A stretch of DNA of 64,000 nt from JAGWBF01 sp963663025 (GTDB taxonomy: Bacteria; Chloroflexota; Dehalococcoidia; Lucifugimonadales; JAGWBF01): the NCBI GenBank assembly GCA_963663025.1, contig OY760073.1, forward strand, positions 868,001-932,000, in the 5' to 3' direction. Positions 40,352 through 48,863 of the stretch are shown piece after piece; the first letter of the stretch is position 1, and every line of letters begins with the position of its first letter. The position numbers and the translations under genes are program-made. The notes beneath the pieces were generated by a model. It was not told where the DNA came from. It did not search any database and saw only the letters and a list, made by a program, of their open reading frames with translations.

Positions 40352-43287
40352 CAGGGTGTTGTCTGCCTTTCGACGACATCCTTGGCGAGGCGGATGGCAT
40401 CTTCGAGCTTGTCGGCCCGCTTCCCCCCGGCTTGGGCGAAGTCGGGCCTGCCACCGCCTCCCCCGTCCATAACCTGCGCGAGCTCCTTTACCATGTTCCC
40501 TGCGTGGAGACCCCGGCCCACAAGGTCGGGAGTTACCATGGCGACAACGATGGGGCGGCCCTCCTGAACGGCCCCGAGAACGATTGCGGCGCTGGATAGC
40601 TGCCCCTTGAGCCGGTCGCCCATCTCCCGCATGCCGTCAACGCTGCTGGCCGATGTGCGGGAAGCGACAAGCTGCACGCCGTTGACGCTCTGCACCCCCT
40701 GGAGTAGCGCTGTCGCTTCGCGACCAAGGCTTTCCCGCTCCATGGACGAGACCTGTCTCCTCAGCTTCTCTATCTCGTCCATGAAGCTGTCGATACGGCT
40801 TTCCAGGTCGTTCACAGGGGTCTGTAGCTTTTGGGAGAGGGACTCAAGGAGCTTGCTCCGTTCTTGGAATAGCATCTCCGCTCTCTGGCCGGTCACAGCC
40901 TCGATGCGGCGCATGCCGCCCCCGATGCTGTAATCTCCCAGCACAAAGAGGGGGCCGATCTGTCCCGTAGCGGAAACGTGGGTGCCGCCGCAAACCTCCA
41001 TGCTGAAGCGTTCCCCGTTGGACATTTCCACGATGCGAACCACATCGCCGTACCGGTCGCCGAAGAAAGCCAGAGCGCCTTCATTTACGGCCTGGGTGAA
41101 GGACGATTCACGGATCGTAACTGCCAGGTTGTCCTGAATCTTGCTGTTGGCCAAGCCCTGCACCTCCGACAGGTCGTCGCCGGACAAGGGGCTGACGTGG
41201 CTGTAGTCGAAGCGGAGGCGGGCCGGAGCGACATGGGAACCGGCCTGCCTCACATGGGCCCCCAGGGTCTGCCTCAGGGCAGCGTGGAGGATGTGGGTGC
41301 CGCTGTGGTTCCTGGCGGCGTCCTGGCGCTTCCGGGGATCGACCCTGGCGCTCACCTGCTCCCCCAGGGTGATGTCGCCTTCTTCCACGGTGCCCGAGTG
41401 CACTACCACGCCAGCCACGGGACACTGGGTGTCTTCTATGCTGACCCGCCCATTGGGCCCAATGATGGCGCCGGAATCGCCTACCTGGCCGCCTCCTTCC
41501 GAATAGAAGGGCGTTGTAGTTAGAACCACCTCGACCTGCTGGCCGGCCACCGCGGCCCCCACGGGCGCCTTGTCCACAAGCAGGGCTGCGATGGTGGTCT
41601 CCTGGGAAAGATGGTCGTAGCCGACGAACTCCACGCCTCCAACACCCAGGTTCTCGTAGGTGGAAACGATCTCCATAGCTCCCGAGAAGCTGTGGACGGA
41701 GCGGGCCCGCTCCCGCTGGGCTTCCATGGCCTTTTCGAACCCTTCCATGTCCACCGTGAGTCCCTGTTCACCCGCAATCTCTGCCGTGAGCTCTGGGGGA
41801 AAGCCATGGGTATCGTACAGGGAGAAAGCTTCTATTCCGGAGATCAGTTCGCTTAGCTGATTGGCCGCCTCTCTACGCTTGGCAAGGTAGGCCTCAAGGT
41901 GCGCCGGCGCGTCTACCTGGGGCCCATGAAAGGCGCCGTGCTCGAAGGTGTCGCCAACCAACTCGGCCACTGCTTCGTAGTACAGACGGGCGCCTATGTA
42001 CTGGCCTTCCAGCCCGACCTGCCGCGGCTCCCTGGAGCGACCACTATCGGAACCGTCTAATTCATCTTCGACATTCAACGAGGAGTAGGTCCCCTGCAGT
42101 AGCGCATTCAGATCGACGTCTGTACTCCCCTGGATGGCCTGCAGCTTTCGCTGGTCGTCACCCCGGGTGCGGATCATCTGGTCCAGGATGTCGCTGCCCC
42201 GCTCGAAGGCCTGGGCAAAGCGGCCCTCCTCCAGGGCCAACACCTTAAAGATGAAGTCGCGGTTGGTCTCCAGCTCCGTGTAAGCCTTGCCGAACCTTTC
42301 GATCACCGACTCTGCCACCTGCTCCAGAAAGGGTTCGTTCAGGCCCAGGCGGCGCCCGTGACGTATTCCCCTGCGGATGATCCGCCGCAGGACATATCCC
42401 CTTCCCTCGTTGTTGGGGACGACGCCATCGCCTATTAGGAATACCGAGCTTCGGGCGTGCTCCGTGACCACCCGTATAGCGTAGTCTGCGTCTCTATCCG
42501 CGCCGTAGGTGGCACCGGTGAGGTTACAAACGCGGCTGACGATGGGCTGGAACAGGTCGATTTCGTAGAGGTTTCGCTTGCCCTGCAGGATTACGGCCGC
42601 CCGCTCAAGGCCCATCCCCGTGTCGATGCTCGGGGCGGGCAAGGGTGTGCGGACTCCGTCCAGGTCCTGGTAGTACTGCATGAATACCAGGTTCCACAGC
42701 TCGACGAACCTTTCGCAGTCATGGTTGGGGTGGCATTCAGGGGAGCCGCACCCGAACTCGACGCCCCCGTCGTAGTGGATCTCGCTGCAGGGGCCGCATG
42801 GGCCTTCCTTGCCCGCCGGCCCCCACCAGTTGTCGCTGTCGCCGTATCTGTAGATTCGCTCGTGGGGTATGCCAATGTCTTCTCGCCAGTACCCGTAAGC
42901 CTCATCGTCGTCGGTGTATATGGTGGCGTACAGGCGGTCCGGCGGCAGGCCAAACTCCTTGGTGAGGAACTCCCAGGCGAAGGCGATGGCCTCCTTCTTG
43001 AAGTAGTCCCCGATGCTGAAGTTCCCCAGCATCTCGAAGAAGGTCAGGTGCTTGTGGTCCCCCACCTCATCGACGTCGGTTGTCCTGAAGCTTTTTTGAG
43101 AGGAGGTCAGGCGGCGGGAGGGGGGAGTGGTCTCGCCCATGAAAAAGGGCTTGAAGGGCACCATGCCCGCGCTGGTGAAAAGCAGGGTGGGGTCGCCAGC
43201 GGGTATCAAAGACGCGCTGGGCATAATGCTATGGCCCTTGCTCTCGAAATACTCCAGGAACTTCCGCCTGATCAGGTCGCCTTCCAT
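40351..43287 (-). CDS. alaS: Alanyl-tRNA synthetase
   Basis: Charges tRNA-Ala and edits Ser/Gly-tRNA. The 978 residues show the class II core (RRKFLEYFESKGH, FTSAGMVPFKPFFMG, GPCGPCSEIHYD, SIDTGMGLERAA), the editing site HSGTHILHAALR and EVCGGTHVSATGQIGP (zinc/editing Cys-His), and a C-terminal C-Ala domain. About 100 residues longer than usual because of an insertion at about 372-478, between FERGSDILDQMI and SLYDTHGFPPEL, in the tRNA-recognition helical region. The frame is intact there. Confidence 0.97.
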   Translation of the reverse strand: MEGDLIRRKFLEYFESKGHSIMPSASLIPAGDPTLLFTSAGMVPFKPFFMGETTPPSRRLTSSQKSFRTTDVDEVGDHKHLTFFEMLGNFSIGDYFKKEAIAFAWEFLTKEFGLPPDRLYATIYTDDDEAYGYWREDIGIPHERIYRYGDSDNWWGPAGKEGPCGPCSEIHYDGGVEFGCGSPECHPNHDCERFVELWNLVFMQYYQDLDGVRTPLPAPSIDTGMGLERAAVILQGKRNLYEIDLFQPIVSRVCNLTGATYGADRDADYAIRVVTEHARSSVFLIGDGVVPNNEGRGYVLRRIIRRGIRHGRRLGLNEPFLEQVAESVIERFGKAYTELETNRDFIFKVLALEEGRFAQAFERGSDILDQMIRTRGDDQRKLQAIQGSTDVDLNALLQGTYSSLNVEDELDGSDSGRSREPRQVGLEGQYIGARLYYEAVAELVGDTFEHGAFHGPQVDAPAHLEAYLAKRREAANQLSELISGIEAFSLYDTHGFPPELTAEIAGEQGLTVDMEGFEKAMEAQRERARSVHSFSGAMEIVSTYENLGVGGVEFVGYDHLSQETTIAALLVDKAPVGAAVAGQQVEVVLTTTPFYSEGGGQVGDSGAIIGPNGRVSIEDTQCPVAGVVVHSGTVEEGDITLGEQVSARVDPRKRQDAARNHSGTHILHAALRQTLGAHVRQAGSHVAPARLRFDYSHVSPLSGDDLSEVQGLANSKIQDNLAVTIRESSFTQAVNEGALAFFGDRYGDVVRIVEMSNGERFSMEVCGGTHVSATGQIGPLFVLGDYSIGGGMRRIEAVTGQRAEMLFQERSKLLESLSQKLQTPVNDLESRIDSFMDEIEKLRRQVSSMERESLGREATALLQGVQSVNGVQLVASRTSASSVDGMREMGDRLKGQLSSAAIVLGAVQEGRPIVVAMVTPDLVGRGLHAGNMVKELAQVMDGGGGGRPDFAQAGGKRADKLEDAIRLAKDVVERQTTP

Positions 43288-43464
43288 GCACCCTCCCGAA
43301 ATTTCCCTCTTGGTTGCAGGTCCAAATATATCCTAACTCAGGATTTCAGTACATACGAATTTAAGTCTGCTGCGGGGCCCTTTGAGACCTAAACGGGAGC
43401 ATTGACCGGGAAAATCGGGTATCATAGAATCGCATGGGGTTGCGAGATAGATGTCGGAGGCGGA

Positions 43465-43716
43465 ATGAATTCGAACATGATCAGCAAGGTCCAGAAGGCG
43501 CGGAACTACGCGGAGGAGAGAGACCGGGTAACCCTGGAAAATTTCAGCGCGTCGTTCAGGGGCAACCACAACATCTACAACATCAGATACGAAGGCGGAG
43601 TCTGGAAGTGTGATTGCTCTTCCTTCCAGCTCAGGTCCGTTTGCAGCCACATCATGGCCATGGAGCGGATCCTGGAAGGAATGCTAACTGTACAAGCTGC
43701 CCGCGAAGCCGCCTAG
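43465..43716 (+). CDS. Small SWIM-type zinc-finger protein
   Basis: An 83-residue protein whose only domain is a SWIM zinc finger: WKCDCSSFQLRSVCSHIMAM (CxC-x8-CxH). Preceded by NIRYEGG, a typical SWIM strand. ATG 43465 has GGAGG five nt upstream; a longer frame start has none. SWIM fingers usually bind DNA or proteins as part of larger enzymes (transposases, Swi2/Snf2 helicases); here it stands alone next to tRNA-Gly. Confidence 0.75.
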   Translation: MNSNMISKVQKARNYAEERDRVTLENFSASFRGNHNIYNIRYEGGVWKCDCSSFQLRSVCSHIMAMERILEGMLTVQAAREAA

Positions 43717-43744
43717 CCAACCGTTCTTCCCACTCTTTCCACGG

Positions 43745-43819
43745 GCGGGTGTAACTCAGTGGTAGAGTATTTGCTTCCCAAGCAAAGAGTCGTGGGTTCG
43801 AATCCCATCACCCGCTCCA
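43745..43819 (+). tRNA. tRNA-Gly (CCC)
   Basis: Acceptor GCGGGTG/CACCCGC, D-arm ACTC..GAGT, anticodon arm TTTGC-TTCCCAA-GCAAA (anticodon CCC), T-arm GTGGG-TTCGAAT-CCCAT, discriminator T, encoded CCA. Confidence 0.97.
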
Positions 43820-43938
43820 AATATTGTTTAGCTTAGCTATCTTACTCCAAAAGAAGGGGAGTCTGATCTTGGTTGCGGGCCAGCGAGATCCCGGTTGGTC
43901 AAGTTCAAGTCTCTTCAATTGGAACAGTGGCTGTTATG

Positions 43939-44535
43939 TCAGACGGTCTGATCATCTACCATAGGCTGAAACTGAGCCTCAAATTCAGACTTAATTGTTC
44001 GCCGAATCCGTGCATCACGGAAATAGAGATAAGCGACCAAAACGCTGAACCCCAAGACCATTGTAACTGCGGCGAGGGCCATCACGTAACCTGCATGGCT
44101 GAGGTTAGAAACCAGATCGCTAACGGTCGGAGAACCACTGCCCCACAAGGCAAGGATTAGCGCCAAACCCAGCAGTAATACATCTCTTGCTAGAGTGACC
44201 CAGCCGACCCGCTCCCGATACAGAAGACCAAAGCAGCTACACTCGAGGGCTTGCCTCCTCAAAATTGCCAAGCTTACGGCAGTAATGAAACTCATCAACA
44301 TCAATGCTGCTATCACGGCAGCCCAGGAAGTATAGTAACCCAGGATAAGGGCGAGTCCCGTGAATGGTTCCAGAGTTAGCAAGCCCATGGCGTATGCGGT
44401 CGCAACTCTCCGGGGCAAGATGCGATACTTGCGAACGTTCTCCACGAATTCATTAGGAGCCGGTACTTTGCTTGCTGCTGACATCAAGAATACGGCACCC
44501 AAGAGAACGCGAATTCCTAGTATCAGAAACTCCAA
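43939..44535 (-). CDS. MauE/DoxX-like redox-associated membrane protein
   Basis: A 198-residue protein with four to five transmembrane helices. The MauE family core is GIRVLLGAVFLMSAASKVP, the internal helix LTLEPFTGLALILGYY and the redox motif CSCFG (about residue 99-103). In methylotrophs MauE is needed for disulfide formation and maturation of the methylamine dehydrogenase light chain. It is the last gene of a cluster whose first gene encodes an 18-Cys exported protein, a plausible substrate. Confidence 0.8.
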   Translation of the reverse strand: MEFLILGIRVLLGAVFLMSAASKVPAPNEFVENVRKYRILPRRVATAYAMGLLTLEPFTGLALILGYYTSWAAVIAALMLMSFITAVSLAILRRQALECSCFGLLYRERVGWVTLARDVLLLGLALILALWGSGSPTVSDLVSNLSHAGYVMALAAVTMVLGFSVLVAYLYFRDARIRRTIKSEFEAQFQPMVDDQTV

Positions 44536-44548
44536 CTAACTCATCCTA

Positions 44549-45709
44549 TCATTGGCCATCTGAGTCAAATGCTCGACTAAGTGAAACAACCAAGATATCA
44601 TGTGCTCCATCGGAAGCATAAATGTGCTCGTTCAACGCAGCCATGGCTCCCGAAAACTGATTATCGCTGGTAGGCAGGGATGCCACGATATTGGGTGCCT
44701 CCGGCTGGGAGACGTCAATGATCCGTAATCCATTCCATCCTCCAGCTTGATGAGGAACTTGGAATTCGTGAATCACTGCGAAATGGCTCGATAGGACTAC
44801 TCTTTGAGTGAATCCCAACGCGATTGAAGCGACGTCTTTAGGAGAACCGGGTGTTCCGACCTCAACAATTCTGAGTCCACTCGACCCCGAGGCGATGTAG
44901 GCGAAGTCGTCTTGAACTGCTATTTCGCGTGGGGAGGATTCCGAGGGCTCATAGCCAGCCACACGTCGGTCAGTATCCACGAAAGCCGACGCTCCTGATT
45001 CGGGATTCGTTGGGCGCGAAATCTCCTTTGGCTGAGATGGATCACTAATGTCGATTATGTAGAGTCCGGTTGGACCTATCAGGTAGGCGAGAGGAGGTAC
45101 TATAACAATCTTGGCGTCACTGCCCCAACTAGACCCTGCAAGTGAGCCTATCGCTGTCGGATACCGACGATCTGAGACATCGACAACAAACAGACCGGGC
45201 TTAGCTGGGAGTACGTCCTCGGTCCAAAATTTTACTCCAGGATAACCGGCGAGGTAAGCCAAATCATCGGCTACGTACAGCCCTCTGAGAAGGCTCCCTT
45301 CGACTTGCATAAACGCAACATGCTGAGGGGACAACGGATTTGACGCATCGATGGTCCACAGGCCGCCACCAGGCCCAACAAGAGTCACAAATATATGTGA
45401 CCCAAAGAAGCTCAAGTCTTCAATCGCCAATTCCCCACTTTCAAATGGGGTGTCTATCCTGCCCTTCTCTGATGGAAGGGCAGGATCCGATAGGTCCAAA
45501 ATCACAATCTGCTGGCCGGCATGCTGGGCCAGTCCCACAGCAAGATAGGCTGACTTGAGAATGCTTCCAGCCTCCATAGCGCGTATCACGCCCTGATTCG
45601 CCCTCCATCCGCTATTGACGGTGAAACTACGAGGACTGGCTCCCTCACGCTCAGACGATTCATCACTTCCGTCTTCTCTGACGACTCGGGGAGGGTCGGA
45701 GCCCTTCAA
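44549..45709 (-). CDS. LVIVD-repeat beta-propeller protein (probable lipoprotein)
   Basis: At least 386 residues made of LVIVD-type repeats: IVILDLSDPALP, LWTIDASNPLSP, LFVVDVSDRRYP, LYIIDISDPSQP, LRIVEVGTPGSP, LRIIDVSQPEAP, LVVSLSRAF, i.e. about seven blades, so one closed propeller. The listed start is TTG 45709. The frame stays open upstream to 45829 and encodes a hydrophobic segment with a lipobox (LYFGC), so the mature protein is likely a surface lipoprotein whose start codon is non-standard (see the next feature). Substrate or partner unknown. Confidence 0.8.
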   Translation of the reverse strand: MKGSDPPRVVREDGSDESSEREGASPRSFTVNSGWRANQGVIRAMEAGSILKSAYLAVGLAQHAGQQIVILDLSDPALPSEKGRIDTPFESGELAIEDLSFFGSHIFVTLVGPGGGLWTIDASNPLSPQHVAFMQVEGSLLRGLYVADDLAYLAGYPGVKFWTEDVLPAKPGLFVVDVSDRRYPTAIGSLAGSSWGSDAKIVIVPPLAYLIGPTGLYIIDISDPSQPKEISRPTNPESGASAFVDTDRRVAGYEPSESSPREIAVQDDFAYIASGSSGLRIVEVGTPGSPKDVASIALGFTQRVVLSSHFAVIHEFQVPHQAGGWNGLRIIDVSQPEAPNIVASLPTSDNQFSGAMAALNEHIYASDGAHDILVVSLSRAFDSDGQ

Positions 45710-45829
45710 CTGGCCTTCCGATGTCCTCTGGTCTGGGGCGCACCCGAAATAGAGCCCTGCTAGGAGGATGAGTAATGAGAACAGCGATGCAAGTTGAAGA
45801 TATTCACTTACAGCTCGTAGGGACAGGAT
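45710..45829 (-). other. In-frame lipoprotein signal extension of the propeller gene
   Basis: Translating the same frame upstream gives LRAVSEYLQLASLFSLLILL then AGLYFGCA: a positively charged start, a hydrophobic stretch and a lipobox Cys. The frame begins after a TAG that follows the previous gene's stop. AGGAG sits six nt before ATC 45829 and nine nt before CTG 45826; no ATG, GTG or TTG exists before the hydrophobic region. Either an ATC/CTG start or a sequence error is implied. Confidence 0.6.
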
Positions 45830-45843
45830 GGGCGTCTCCTACG

Positions 45844-46410
45844 CTAGTAAGGCTGCATCGAAGACCCGATTCTGACCAAGTCATCCTGAACGCCTTGGGG
45901 GAGTTCTCCGGGATGGGCAATATGTAGCATGATCCAGCGACTATCACGTTCGAAAATGAGGCTTGCTGTGTGACCGACGTCCCAGTAAGCTATTCGTTGT
46001 GGGCCTGCATGATGATCGTGTGGAATAACCCAGCCTCCATCCAAGTAATATCCTTCATGCTCACCTACGGTTACCTTGTGAAGAAATCCGTCCTTAACCT
46101 TGACACTGCCCTCTCTTTCCTCTTCGAGTATGTCGACATCTGCACTCATGGTTTCGCCTATTCTTTTCCTGTAGCTCAACATGATTCTGGCCGGGGTTGC
46201 CATGCTGGCCCAAGTTAAAGAGAATCCGTCCGGCAAATAACTAGGAATCAGGAGATCAGGAGCGGATTCCTTTATTGACGCCAGCGACATATTGGGGGGT
46301 CCCGCGTCGTTGCCGTGCCTGCTTCCGCTCCGACTGCTAGACAACGTCATTCTAGGGTTGTCTTGGTCTCGCGTTACGGTGACTATCTCAACTAGGCTCA
46401 ATTGCACCAT
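45844..46410 (-). CDS. DUF4367-like protein, function unknown
   Basis: A 188-residue protein: low-complexity Ser/Arg N-terminus, then a domain LLIPSYLPDGFSLTWASMA, LSYRKRIGET, GEHEGYYLDGGWV and LIFERDSRWIMLHIAHPGEL. The pattern (short helix with P-x-LPxGF, then a sheet ending in a hydrophobic strand) resembles DUF4367 domains of anti-sigma-factor-like exported proteins. No clear signal peptide. GAGGGGG precedes ATG 46410. Second gene of the cluster beginning at 46978. Confidence 0.6.
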   Translation of the reverse strand: MVQLSLVEIVTVTRDQDNPRMTLSSSRSGSRHGNDAGPPNMSLASIKESAPDLLIPSYLPDGFSLTWASMATPARIMLSYRKRIGETMSADVDILEEEREGSVKVKDGFLHKVTVGEHEGYYLDGGWVIPHDHHAGPQRIAYWDVGHTASLIFERDSRWIMLHIAHPGELPQGVQDDLVRIGSSMQPY

Positions 46411-46489
46411 GTTATCCCCCTCGAGAAAGCGACTACCTGCTGTGTGAGTAACTCAGTAGTTTGTCCCGTGCAATGGGGATACTAGGGCG

Positions 46490-46978
46490 CTAGCAGCCGG
46501 AAGGGCAGTCGTCTGGATCACAGCAAAAGTAATAAAGCCAGCCCCCACAAATCCTGAAGTTGTAGCAGCATCTGGGGAAATCGCAGCCATCGTGGCAACA
46601 ACCGTGATCGCCTTCCGTTGGTAAGTATTTTCTAGTCCACACCATTCTCTCCCATTTACCGGGGAATTGGAGGGCGCACTCAAGGTCGTAGTCGCAACTT
46701 GCAGTATCCGTGCATCTCTTGCCCCACGACCAAAAAACTGCGCAATTGCAACAATCTTGACCGCAAGGAGGACATGGTGTTGCCTCAACGTTTTCTGCAC
46801 CAGGTAAGATAGTCCGAAGGCCAGGCAAAGGCGGCACTAGGTGGGCAGCGAGGGCGAGGCCACCACCTAGGACGATTCCTTTTACGAAGGTCCTGCGGGT
46901 CGTGCCATTCTCCGTCCTGACTACCGCATTTGAGGAACTCTCTGTTAGGGAAGCGGGTCTCGCGAACTTAAACCGCAT
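46490..46978 (-). CDS. TAT-exported, 18-cysteine small protein
   Basis: A 162-residue protein. Residues 27-46 form a twin-arginine signal (TTRRTFVKGIVLGGGLALAA). The mature part from about residue 69 has 18 Cys in about 95 residues, including CPPC, four CC pairs and CPSGC at the C-terminus, plus six Trp. Odd for a TAT substrate, which normally folds in the cytoplasm, unless disulfides form afterwards; a MauE homologue is encoded three genes downstream. The layout recalls the methylamine dehydrogenase light chain, but I cannot align the Trp residues that make TTQ, so family membership is unproven. Confidence 0.75.
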   Translation of the reverse strand: MRFKFARPASLTESSSNAVVRTENGTTRRTFVKGIVLGGGLALAAHLVPPLPGLRTILPGAENVEATPCPPCGQDCCNCAVFWSWGKRCTDTASCDYDLECALQFPGKWERMVWTRKYLPTEGDHGCCHDGCDFPRCCYNFRICGGWLYYFCCDPDDCPSGC

Positions 46979-47059
46979 ATAGTCCCCCTACTTGAAACTT
47001 GGAATTGCCATCGCTTTAACATCTATCATATCTAACAGTTCTAGAGGTGGGTCTAGGTT

Positions 47060-47088
47060 AACATAACAGTAATTAGCCCTGCTGTCAA
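47060..47088 (-). promoter_or_regulatory. Promoter of the Cys-rich/MauE cluster
   Basis: Minus-strand TTGACA (47083-47088), 17 nt, TATGTT (47060-47065). Start near 47053, leaving a ~75-nt leader to ATG 46978 with GGGGG before it. Confidence 0.7.
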
Positions 47089-47547
47089 CGTTCAACGTAC
47101 ACACCATTGAAAAGGGGTCAGCAAAGTTGGCGTTGTCCAGCACTGTCCCAGCGGGATAGAGCTTTGATCTAGGCTGACATGGAATTAGGGCATTCTGAGA
47201 ATGCGTGGCATTATGAAACCGCTGATACGCGAGAATCTGAGGGGTTGGAGATCGTCTCGATACTGCATACCCTGGTGGATCCAGGGGCCGCGGTTCGGAA
47301 GCGCTTGGCCCTATCGATGTTGGCAAGAGGAATGTCTCCTATGAACATGATTTCCTCAGGACTCGTCAGTTCAGTCGCTTTCGGAACGTCTCGAAATATC
47401 CTCGGGTCACGCTAAGCGTAGCCAAGCTCTTCGGCAACTACAAAGAATTGGGAAGATTCAGCCAGGCAGGCCGCCCGGCAATTGAGAAGCCAATTAGTCG
47501 CCCCGCTCCAACAGCTAGCTTCCCCGGACTGACCCTCTTTCGGCGAT
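47089..47547. other. Gene-poor interval upstream of the Cys-rich cluster
   Basis: About 460 nt between the cluster promoter and fabF. Short frames on both strands overlap each other and lack ribosome-binding sites; I see no convincing gene, repeat or RNA. Confidence 0.4.
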
Positions 47548-48807
47548 TCAGTCCTCGTACCGCTTGAACACGATGCAGGCGTTCTGCCCCCCAAACCCGA
47601 AGGCGTTGGACATTACCACTCTCACGTCTTTGGTCCTCGACTGGTTCGGCACATAGTCCAGGTCGCATTCAGGGTCGGGGTGCTCGTAGTTGATGGTCGG
47701 GTGAATCACCCCATCGGTTATCGTGCGAATGCAGGCTACCGCCTCCAAGGCCCCGGAAGCCCCCAGGGAGTGGCCGATCATGGACTTGGTGGAGCTGACT
47801 GGGATGGACCCGGCCAGGTCCCCGAAGTAGGTCTTGATGGAGGCAGTCTCGACGGCGTCGTTAAGGGGCGTTGATGTCCCGTGGGCATTGATGTAGTCCA
47901 CTTGGGCAGGCGCCACCCCGGCATCCTCCAAGGCCCAGCGCATTGCCATGATGGTGCTCTCCCCCGATTCTTCAGGCTGCACTTGGTGGTAGGCATCGGA
48001 AGAACACCCGAAGCCCACCAGCTCACACAGGATGTTTGCGCCACGGGCGACCGCGTGTTCCAAGCTCTCTACGACCAGAATGGCGGCTCCCTCGGCAGGG
48101 ACGAAGCCATCCCGTTCGGCGTCGAAAGGCCGGCTGGCCTTCTCGGGAGCATCGTTTCGTGTGCTTAGCGCTCTCATGACTGCGAAGCCGCTCAGGCCAA
48201 GCTGGCTGATGCCTGCTTCCGTCCCTCCGGTCAACATAACATCAACGGTGCCGTTGCGAATCTTCTGCAGGGCATCTCCGATGGCTTGGTTGGAGGCGGA
48301 GCAGGCCGTGACCACGGTAGAGTTGTAGCCGCGGGCGCCCAGCACCCTGCTGACGTTGGCCGAAGCCATGTTGGGGAGGATCATGGGAAAGAAGAATGGA
48401 GACATCTTCATGCCTCCCCTCTCGACCAGCACACGACAGTTCTCTTCGATGGTGGGGAAGCCTCCGTTGCCGTTCCCCAGCAGAACGCCTACCCGGAAAG
48501 GGTCTACGTTCCCCATGTCCAGTCCCGCATCCTCCACGGCCATCATGGCGGCGGCTATGCCCAATTGGGAGAAGCGGGCCATCCGGCGGCCCTCCCTGGG
48601 GTTGATGAACTGCCCCGGGTCGAAGTCGACGGCCTCCCCGGCGATGCGGCAGGGGTAGCCGGTAGGGTCGCACAGGGTCATCGGCCCGATCCCGGACTTA
48701 CCCGCCACCAGGTTGTCCCAGAACTCCCGGGCGGTCAGCCCCAGAGGTGTGACCGCGCCTATTCCGGTAACTACCGCTCTGCGAGGCTTTGCAAGAGTGC
48801 CGTTCAT
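47548..48807 (-). CDS. fabF: 3-oxoacyl-ACP synthase II (KAS II)
   Basis: Condensing enzyme of fatty-acid elongation. The 419 residues carry the Cys-His-His triad: VVTACSASNQAIG (Cys), NAHGTSTPLND (His) and KSMIGHSLGASGALE (His), plus the C-terminal NAFGFGGQNACIVF. Upstream of it on the strand are folC and acs. No acyl-carrier protein or other fab gene is adjacent. Confidence 0.96.
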   Translation of the reverse strand: MNGTLAKPRRAVVTGIGAVTPLGLTAREFWDNLVAGKSGIGPMTLCDPTGYPCRIAGEAVDFDPGQFINPREGRRMARFSQLGIAAAMMAVEDAGLDMGNVDPFRVGVLLGNGNGGFPTIEENCRVLVERGGMKMSPFFFPMILPNMASANVSRVLGARGYNSTVVTACSASNQAIGDALQKIRNGTVDVMLTGGTEAGISQLGLSGFAVMRALSTRNDAPEKASRPFDAERDGFVPAEGAAILVVESLEHAVARGANILCELVGFGCSSDAYHQVQPEESGESTIMAMRWALEDAGVAPAQVDYINAHGTSTPLNDAVETASIKTYFGDLAGSIPVSSTKSMIGHSLGASGALEAVACIRTITDGVIHPTINYEHPDPECDLDYVPNQSRTKDVRVVMSNAFGFGGQNACIVFKRYED

Positions 48808-48863
48808 TCCCTACTCCACAGATTCGATTGCCTTGTAGCCAAAATCAATTGTTCCGCCCCCGT

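Noticed and set aside
46988..47326. 112-codon minus-strand frame upstream of the Cys-rich gene
   Set aside because: It contains the strong TTGACA-17-TATGTT promoter of the next gene, has no recognisable domain and no ribosome-binding site.
47179..47415. 78-codon plus-strand frame
   Set aside because: No ribosome-binding site, no family resemblance, and it overlaps another weak frame on the opposite strand.
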